Source: G020354945 sp964570585 (lineage in GTDB: Bacteria; Omnitrophota; Gorgyraeia; JABMRG01; JAFGKX01). From it: DNA of 23,639 bases. Below the pieces are notes generated by a model that was not told the DNA's origin, ran no database searches, and was given only the letters and a program-made list of their open reading frames with translations. The DNA is taken from the NCBI GenBank assembly GCA_964570585.1, contig CAZMYR010000028.1:1-23639 (forward strand). The letters are read 5' to 3'. A program made the translations under genes and the position numbers. Shown here piece after piece: positions 13,396 to 18,599 of this stretch; position 1 is the first letter of the stretch, and every line of letters starts with the position of its first letter.

Positions 13396-14841
13396 ATGAA
13401 GATATTACTGGTTTCATCAGAGGTAGCGCCATTTGCAAAGACAGGCGGCCTGGCGGATGTTGCCGGTAGTCTACCTTCAGCCCTTAAATCATTAGGATGC
13501 GATGTAAAGGTTTTTACACCTTATTATCGCGAGACTAAAAAAGGCGATTTTAATATAAAAAAAATAGGGACTGTCCCTTTAGGGACTGTCCCTATTTTTT
13601 CTGACCCCTTCTCACTTTATCATTGCAAAAAAGGCAGGGTTGATTTCTATTTTATCGAAAGGGAAGAATTTTTTAACCGGGACTTTCTTTACGGAACGGC
13701 TTCGGGCGATTATCCGGACAATGCTGTTAGATTTGCATTTTTTGCAAATGCCGTTTTGCGCAGTGCGCAAACTTTAAATTTTAAGCCGGATATAATACAT
13801 TGCAATGATTGGCAAACTGCCTTGATTCCTTTTTATTTAAAATACAAACTTAAAGATTTGGATTTTTTTAAGGACACAAAGGCACTTTTTACTGTACACA
13901 ACCTGGCCTATCAAGGCCTTTTTACAAAAGAGACAATGCCGCAGGTAGGTGTAAGTTATGAATTTTTTACTATGGATACACTTGAATTTTATGGAAATTT
14001 TAGTTTTATAAAATCAGGCTTGCTTTATTCCGATGCAATAAGCACTGTTAGCAAAGGGTATGCAAAAGAGATACTCACTAAAGAGCATGGTTGCGGCTTA
14101 GAAGGATTGCTAAGCTTGCGCAAAGGCGATATTTACGGAATAGTAAATGGAGCTGATTACTCGCAGTGGAATCCAGAAACCGATGAGTTTATAAAAACCC
14201 GTTATGATGAAAAGTCCCTGCAAAATAAGGCCGGATGCAAACAAGGCCTGCTTGAGCAAATAAAACTCGATGTCCACATCGATACGCCTTTGCTCGGAGT
14301 AATAGGCAGATTAGCATATCAAAAAGGCATAGATATTATTGCAGACGGTATGGAAGATATAATAAAATTGGGCTGCAATCTAATTATCTTGGGAGCAGGT
14401 GAAGAAAAATATCAAAAGTTATTAACTGCTTTAGCAGGAAAATACCCGAAAAATCTAGCTGTAAGGATAGCATTTGATAATTCCCTTGCCCACAAAATAG
14501 AAGCAGGATGCGATATATTTCTTATGCCATCCCGATACGAACCATGCGGGTTAAATCAAATGTATAGCTTAAAATACGGGACCATACCCGTAGTAAGAGC
14601 AACAGGCGGTTTAGATGATACAATAGTTGACTACACCCAAAATCCAAAAGATGGAAACGGTTTTAAATTTAAAGAAGCAAATCCTGAAAGTTTTCTGCAA
14701 GCCTTAAAAAGAGCGGTTTCTGTTTACAAAAAAAGAGGAGATTGGCAAAAGCTGATGCTCAGGGCAATGGGATTTGATTTTTCCTGGAAGAATTCCGCCC
14801 AAGAGTATATCAAACTTTATGAGAGAATGCACCGTTGCTGA
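13396..14841 (+). CDS. glgA: Glycogen synthase (ADP-glucose type, GT5)
   Basis: GlgA extends alpha-1,4-glucan chains from ADP-glucose in the cytoplasm. The 481 residues match the family (about 477). The ADP-glucose-binding motif KTGGLADVAGSLP starts at Lys15. The GT5 blocks IHCNDWQTALIP, FTVHNLAYQG, INGADYSQWNP-like VNGADYSQWNP, GVIGRLAYQKGID and the C-terminal SRYEPCGLNQMYSLKYGTIPVVRATGGLDDTI are all seen. A 42-bp palindromic repeat is embedded in frame at residues about 55-69 (KIGTVPLGTVPIF), in a surface-loop region of the N-terminal domain, without breaking the frame. The gene lies 76 nt after galT and lacks a clear ribosome site. It should be functional. Confidence 0.95.
   Translation: MKILLVSSEVAPFAKTGGLADVAGSLPSALKSLGCDVKVFTPYYRETKKGDFNIKKIGTVPLGTVPIFSDPFSLYHCKKGRVDFYFIEREEFFNRDFLYGTASGDYPDNAVRFAFFANAVLRSAQTLNFKPDIIHCNDWQTALIPFYLKYKLKDLDFFKDTKALFTVHNLAYQGLFTKETMPQVGVSYEFFTMDTLEFYGNFSFIKSGLLYSDAISTVSKGYAKEILTKEHGCGLEGLLSLRKGDIYGIVNGADYSQWNPETDEFIKTRYDEKSLQNKAGCKQGLLEQIKLDVHIDTPLLGVIGRLAYQKGIDIIADGMEDIIKLGCNLIILGAGEEKYQKLLTALAGKYPKNLAVRIAFDNSLAHKIEAGCDIFLMPSRYEPCGLNQMYSLKYGTIPVVRATGGLDDTIVDYTQNPKDGNGFKFKEANPESFLQALKRAVSVYKKRGDWQKLMLRAMGFDFSWKNSAQEYIKLYERMHRC
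13559..13600. repeat. Palindromic repeat inserted in frame in glgA
   Basis: AAAAAATAGGGACTGTCCC (13559-13577) and GGGACTGTCCCTATTTTTT (13582-13600) are 19-nt arms with one mismatch around a TTTA loop. The element is read through as glgA codons and is related in wording to other GGGGAC/GTCCCC elements in the window. Confidence 0.9.
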
Positions 14842-14855
14842 AAGCAAAGGGGCAA

Positions 14856-14942
14856 AAGAAAGCACCGTTTGGGATTCCAAAGAGGTAAATGTCCCCGCAA
14901 GGGGGACACTTGCCCCTTTGGAATCCCAAACGGTGCATTCTT
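14856..14942. repeat. Large 87-nt inverted repeat between glgA and the GH57 gene
   Basis: Arms of about 42 nt meet near 14897-14902. The outer part is almost perfect: GCACCGTTTGGGATTCCAAA on the left is mirrored by TTTGGAATCCCAAACGGTGC on the right. The inner arms AGGTAAATGTCCCC and GGGGGACACTTGCCCC carry a few mismatches. It starts 15 nt after the glgA stop and ends 16 nt before the GH57 ATG. Confidence 0.92.
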
Positions 14943-14958
14943 TAACATTCTTTAAACT

Positions 14959-16914
14959 ATGCCTGCCACAACAGACTTCGCAATAGCATTACACTTCCAC
15001 CAACCTATCGGAAATTTTAATGAAATTTTCCAGAGGGCTTATAACAAGTGCTATCTTAAATTTTTAAAGTTATTGGGAAAGTATCCTGAGATTAAAATAA
15101 GTTTACATTTTTCCGGAAGCCTCCTGCACTGGATAGAGGAAAATCATCCTGAATTTTTTAACATAGTAATAAAATTAATAGAAGCTAACCAGATAGAGAT
15201 TATAAGCGGCGGGTTTTACGAACCGATATTTCCGGTGATTAGAGAAGAGGACGCAATAGGCCAGATAAAGATGCTCACCGATTATATAAAGGAAAATTTC
15301 AAATTTAAACCATACGGCGCCTGGATACCGGAAAGAGTCTGGGAGCCGCAGCTTGTACCTACTTTAAAGGAAGCCGGTATAAAATATGCCATTGTCGATG
15401 ATACCCATTTTATAAAAGCCGGCCTGGATAAATCCAGCATTTACGGTTATTATATGGCTGAGTATAATTCAAAAAAGATAGCGCTTTTTGGCTCAGATAA
15501 GAACTTAAGATATTATATCCCCTTTAAGAAACCAAAACAGACAATAGACTACCTTAAAAGGGTATTTGTCAATAATCCCAGAGCCCTTTTTTTCTACGGG
15601 GACGATGCTGAAAAATTCGGAGAATGGCCGGGGACTTACAAATTAGTTTATGAAAACAGATGGCTCGAAAATTTTTTTAAGATGCTTGTTGATAATAGTT
15701 CATGGCTTAAGACTGTTACGTTAAAGCAGGCATTGACCAAACGCTCACCCTTAGGTAGAATTTGCGTCCCTTCTGCTTCTTATGATGAAATGTTAAAATG
15801 GTCAGGTGGGGGCTGGAGGAATTTTTTGACTAAATACCCCGAATCGAACCAGATGCACAAAAAGATGATGTTGGTCAGCAAAAGAATCAGCAGCCTAAGG
15901 CAAAAGATAGTCGGTGAGAAGAAGGAAAAATTGCTTAATCTGGCTACCGAACACCTTTATAAAGGGCAGTCTAACTGCGCATACTGGCATGGGCTCTTTG
16001 GGGGCCTTTATCTTTTTAACTTAAGAGAAGCTATTTACGAAAATCTAATAAAAGCTGAAGTTTTCTGTCGTCATTGCGAGCGAAGCGAAGCGAAGTGCCC
16101 GAAGGGTGCAATCTCAAGCATACAAACAACGGATTACAACTGCGATAAGTACAAAGAAATAATATTTTCGAACAGATTAATATCTGCTTATTTTAGCCCA
16201 AGAAAAGGAGGCAGTCTTATAGAATTAGATTATAAGCCGCTTTCGGCGAATTTGATAAATACCTTATCAAGAAAAAAGGAAACTTATCATAGAGGTATAA
16301 AGAAAAAAGGATTTATCTATGATTCGTATGAAAAAGTTTGTTTTCTGGATCAGGTAATGCCTAAAGATGTTACATATAAGCAATTTAAGACAGGCAATCT
16401 TAAAGAAAGGTCAGATTTTATAAACAGAAGCTATTCATATAAGGTTGAAAATAGCAAAGATGGCAGGATAATAATTCTAAAAGCTTTATCAGATAAAGTA
16501 TCTATTGAAAAGAAAATAGCCCTGCATAATAAAGGAGCCAGTATAAGAGCGGATTATTCGGTAAAAAATATATCAGCCAGCACCTTAGATATAAGTTTTG
16601 GTATAGAATTCAATATTATTATGCCGGACGGAAATCCTCCCCGGGATTTAGAGCCTTACCTGCAAGTTAAGCCGGCATCAAACCTTAATATAAAGAGCAA
16701 AACAGGCGGTATGAATTTAGATTTTCATATCAAGCCGGAATCGAGAATCTGGATATGTTCTATTAATACAATATCGCGTTCAGAAAAAGGCTATAAATAT
16801 ATTTATCAGGGAACTTCTATGCTGTTTAGCTGGCCGTTGAAGTTGCTGCCGGGGGATAGGAAAATTTTCTCTGTAAAATTTGAAATAAATAGTAGCAGAC
16901 ATCAGTTGCTATGA
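14959..16914 (+). CDS. GH57 alpha-glucan enzyme, 4-alpha-glucanotransferase-like
   Basis: The protein has 651 residues, close to the 659 of Thermococcus litoralis 4-alpha-glucanotransferase. GH57 conserved regions are clear: LHFHQPIGNF near 12, SGGFYEPIFPVI near 79, WIPERVWEP at 122-130 with the likely nucleophile Glu125, and FFYGDDAEKFGEWPG with the likely acid Asp215. These positions agree with Glu123 and Asp214 of the T. litoralis enzyme. A central helical region and a C-terminal beta-rich domain (DUF1925/DUF1926 type, with DIKFGIEFNIIMPDG-like DISFGIEFN) follow. Its role would be to remodel maltodextrin or glycogen chains made by GlgA. Residues about 370-387 come from an inserted dispersed repeat. 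No ribosome site is visible. An alpha-amylase activity is the alternative. Confidence 0.9.
   Translation: MPATTDFAIALHFHQPIGNFNEIFQRAYNKCYLKFLKLLGKYPEIKISLHFSGSLLHWIEENHPEFFNIVIKLIEANQIEIISGGFYEPIFPVIREEDAIGQIKMLTDYIKENFKFKPYGAWIPERVWEPQLVPTLKEAGIKYAIVDDTHFIKAGLDKSSIYGYYMAEYNSKKIALFGSDKNLRYYIPFKKPKQTIDYLKRVFVNNPRALFFYGDDAEKFGEWPGTYKLVYENRWLENFFKMLVDNSSWLKTVTLKQALTKRSPLGRICVPSASYDEMLKWSGGGWRNFLTKYPESNQMHKKMMLVSKRISSLRQKIVGEKKEKLLNLATEHLYKGQSNCAYWHGLFGGLYLFNLREAIYENLIKAEVFCRHCERSEAKCPKGAISSIQTTDYNCDKYKEIIFSNRLISAYFSPRKGGSLIELDYKPLSANLINTLSRKKETYHRGIKKKGFIYDSYEKVCFLDQVMPKDVTYKQFKTGNLKERSDFINRSYSYKVENSKDGRIIILKALSDKVSIEKKIALHNKGASIRADYSVKNISASTLDISFGIEFNIIMPDGNPPRDLEPYLQVKPASNLNIKSKTGGMNLDFHIKPESRIWICSINTISRSEKGYKYIYQGTSMLFSWPLKLLPGDRKIFSVKFEINSSRHQLL
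16069..16119. repeat. CGTCATTGCGAGCGAAG repeat inserted in frame in the GH57 gene
   Basis: The segment begins CGTCATTGCGAGCGAAGCGA and ends GTGCAATCTC, a form of a short intergenic repeat seen across many unrelated bacterial genomes. Read in the GH57 frame it gives RHCERSEAKCPKGAISS. It falls between the catalytic part and the C-terminal domain and the frame stays open. Confidence 0.9.
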
Positions 16915-16920
16915 TATAAT
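16912..16920 (+). promoter_or_regulatory. Possible internal extended -10 element before glgC
   Basis: TGATATAAT at 16912-16920 overlaps the GH57 stop and lies ten bases before glgC ATG 16930. A transcript from it would be nearly leaderless, which would fit the absence of a ribosome site. No convincing -35 is seen 17 bp upstream (GTAGCA). Confidence 0.3.
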
Positions 16921-16929
16921 ATAATCAAG

Positions 16930-18183
16930 ATGAGAGAAATATTGTGTTTAGTATTAGGCGGTGGTAGAGGAACCAGACTCTATCCTCTTACAAAGGAAAG
17001 GTGTAAGCCGGCTGTACCGTTTGCAGGAAAATACAGGCTGGTAGATATGCCTATAAGCAGTTGTCTAAATTCAGGATTTAATCGTATATATGTGCTTACC
17101 CAATTTAATTCCGAATCATTAAACAAACATATAAGCCGGACATATAAATTAGATACATTCTCCAAAGGATTTGTCGAGATAATGGCAGCTGAGCAGTCTA
17201 TGGAGAGCGCTGATTGGTTTCAAGGCACAGCTGATGCAGTAAGGAGATGCCTTAAGCACTTTAACGACCCCCATATAAAATACGTCCTTGTGCTTTCAGG
17301 GGACCAGCTTTATAAAATGGATTTCAGAAAACTTTTATCATTCCATATTGAAAAGAAGTCCCAGATAACCATAGCCTGTAATCCCATAGAGCCAAAACAT
17401 ATCATCGACTATGGAATAATGTGCACAGATGAAAACGGAAGAATCAATAGGTTCATTGAAAAACCATCCGCCGAAGAGCAGGTTAAAGGTATGCAGGTTG
17501 AAATAGATAAAAATAAATTCTACCTCGCATCTATGGGAATATATCTTTTTAACGAAGATACATTAGCGGAAATTTTGATTGCTAACAGAAAAGCGGATTT
17601 TGGCAGAGAGGTTATCCCCGATTCTTTTTCCCAAAAGATGAGCTATGCGTATATTCATGATGGATACTGGAAAGACATCGGCACAATCAAAACATTTTAT
17701 GAGGAGAGTTTGATTCTTACAGAAGTGGTTCCCCCGATGAATTTATTTGATGAGCAATGGCAATTTTTTACAAGGCCCCGCCACCTTCCGCCGGCAAAAA
17801 TAAAGAAAAGTAAGCTTGATAGAGCAATAGTGGGTGAAGGTTCGATATTGGACAGGTGCCAGATTTCCCATTCGATAATAGGGCTGAGAAGCAGAATAGC
17901 AGAATCTGCCGTAGTTGAGGATTCAATAGTTATGGGAGCTGATTTCTATCAGTCGATAGAAGATATTGAGCAGGATAAAAAGGCTGAAACTGTGCCTATC
18001 GGCATAGGCAAAGGTTGCATCATAAAAAAGGCGATAATCGATAAAAACGTGCGAATAGGCGACGGGTCTAAAATAATAAACAGAAAAGGCCTCGATTCTT
18101 TTGAGTCCGATACTTACACAATAAAAGATGGCATAATAATCATTCCCAAAAATACCACGATTTCCACCGGCACCATTATATAA
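16930..18183 (+). CDS. glgC: Glucose-1-phosphate adenylyltransferase
   Basis: GlgC makes ADP-glucose from ATP and glucose 1-phosphate, the donor for GlgA and the usual control point of glycogen synthesis. The 417 residues fit the family. The nucleotidyltransferase domain shows LVLGGGRGTRLYPLTKERCKPAVPFAGKYRLVDMPISSCLNSG (split here by family blocks), ADAVRRCL, VLVLSGDQLYKMD, FIEKP, MGIYLF and DGYWKDIGTIKTFYEESL. The C-terminal left-handed beta-helix domain (about 295-417) has hexapeptide-like turns (AIVGEGSILDRCQISHSIIG). It starts 15 nt after the GH57 gene with no clear ribosome site. A 58-nt repeat follows directly after the stop. Confidence 0.96.
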   Translation: MREILCLVLGGGRGTRLYPLTKERCKPAVPFAGKYRLVDMPISSCLNSGFNRIYVLTQFNSESLNKHISRTYKLDTFSKGFVEIMAAEQSMESADWFQGTADAVRRCLKHFNDPHIKYVLVLSGDQLYKMDFRKLLSFHIEKKSQITIACNPIEPKHIIDYGIMCTDENGRINRFIEKPSAEEQVKGMQVEIDKNKFYLASMGIYLFNEDTLAEILIANRKADFGREVIPDSFSQKMSYAYIHDGYWKDIGTIKTFYEESLILTEVVPPMNLFDEQWQFFTRPRHLPPAKIKKSKLDRAIVGEGSILDRCQISHSIIGLRSRIAESAVVEDSIVMGADFYQSIEDIEQDKKAETVPIGIGKGCIIKKAIIDKNVRIGDGSKIINRKGLDSFESDTYTIKDGIIIIPKNTTISTGTII

Positions 18184-18241
18184 CAGACGTTTACGAAATC
18201 GTTCGGGTAACTGTCTCAGATTTGTTCGGAAAAGTGTACCC
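18184..18241. repeat. Post-stop direct repeat, copy B
   Basis: This 58-nt segment starts at the base after the glgC stop, begins CAGACGTTTACGAAATCG and ends GTGTACCC. It aligns with 9976-10032 in the same orientation with about 80% identity and one single-base indel. Confidence 0.85.
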
Positions 18242-18374
18242 ACTGTTGCACAGGCAAGTTTATCCAATTTTATAAAATATTGCAATATTTATGCTTCTTG
18301 CTACATAATACCTTGTAATACAATAAGTTACGTCAAAAACGCAAAAAATTGTAAAAAACCGTACTATTTCACTT
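18242..18374. other. Non-coding AT-rich spacer with a perfect 16-bp palindrome
   Basis: Part of the 415-nt gap between glgC and leuS. The only structure seen is AAATATTGCAATATTT at 18275-18290, a perfect palindrome with no U-tract behind it. I see no credible gene or terminator here. A palindrome repeat (18375) and tRNA-Ala (18482) fill the rest of the gap. Confidence 0.5.
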
Positions 18375-18425
18375 GCCCCGTTAGAAATTATGTAGTATTA
18401 TATATATCGATATTTTTAACGGGGC
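18375..18425. repeat. Palindromic repeat of the CCCCGTTAGAAAT family, intergenic copy
   Basis: GCCCCGTTAGAAATTA (18375-18390) and TATTTTTAACGGGGC (18411-18425) form a stem of about 15 bp with one mismatch. It matches the element at 2896-2945 in both arms, with a different AT-rich loop of similar length. Confidence 0.85.
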
Positions 18426-18481
18426 TTGATTTTTTGCCGATGATTTAGGATATTGATACTTGTTGGCGGGAGTGAAGAATA

Positions 18482-18557
18482 TGGTGGAGCTGGAGGGATT
18501 TGAACCCTCGACTTCCACAATGCCATTGTGGCACTCTCCCAGCTGAGTTACAGCCCC
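18482..18557 (-). tRNA. tRNA-Ala (anticodon GGC)
   Basis: Read on the minus strand, a 76-nt tRNA with encoded CCA is complete. The acceptor GGGGCTG pairs with CAGCTCC through one G-U pair. The D-arm contains AGCTGGGAGAG. The anticodon stem CCACA/TGTGG holds ATGGCAT, giving anticodon GGC for GCC/GCU codons. The T-arm is CGAGGGTTCAAATCCCTC. It lies divergent from leuS, 41 nt away. Confidence 0.96.
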
Positions 18558-18570
18558 ACGTGTGAAAAAA

Positions 18571-18599
18571 ATTATAGCATTATAGACGGAGATTGTCAA
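18571..18599 (-). promoter_or_regulatory. Consensus promoter of tRNA-Ala overlapping the leuS start
   Basis: On the minus strand TTGACA (18599-18594) and TATAAT (18576-18571) are perfect and 17 bp apart, with TG one base before the -10 box. The -10 box ends 13 nt before the tRNA 5' end. The -35 box covers the first base of the leuS ATG, so this promoter lies over the leuS ribosome site. Confidence 0.88.

Noticed and set aside
14856..14942. Insertion sequence or intact transposon
   Set aside because: The inverted arms meet at a short loop with no room for a transposase; at most it is a non-autonomous element.
14774..14986. Short open frame covering the glgA end and the large inverted repeat
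   Set aside because: Its sequence is the translation of the glgA tail in another frame plus the hairpin; no ribosome site or domain.
18400..18598. T-box or other riboswitch upstream of leuS
   Set aside because: No T-box sequence, specifier stem or terminator is visible; the region is tRNA-Ala on the opposite strand and its promoter.
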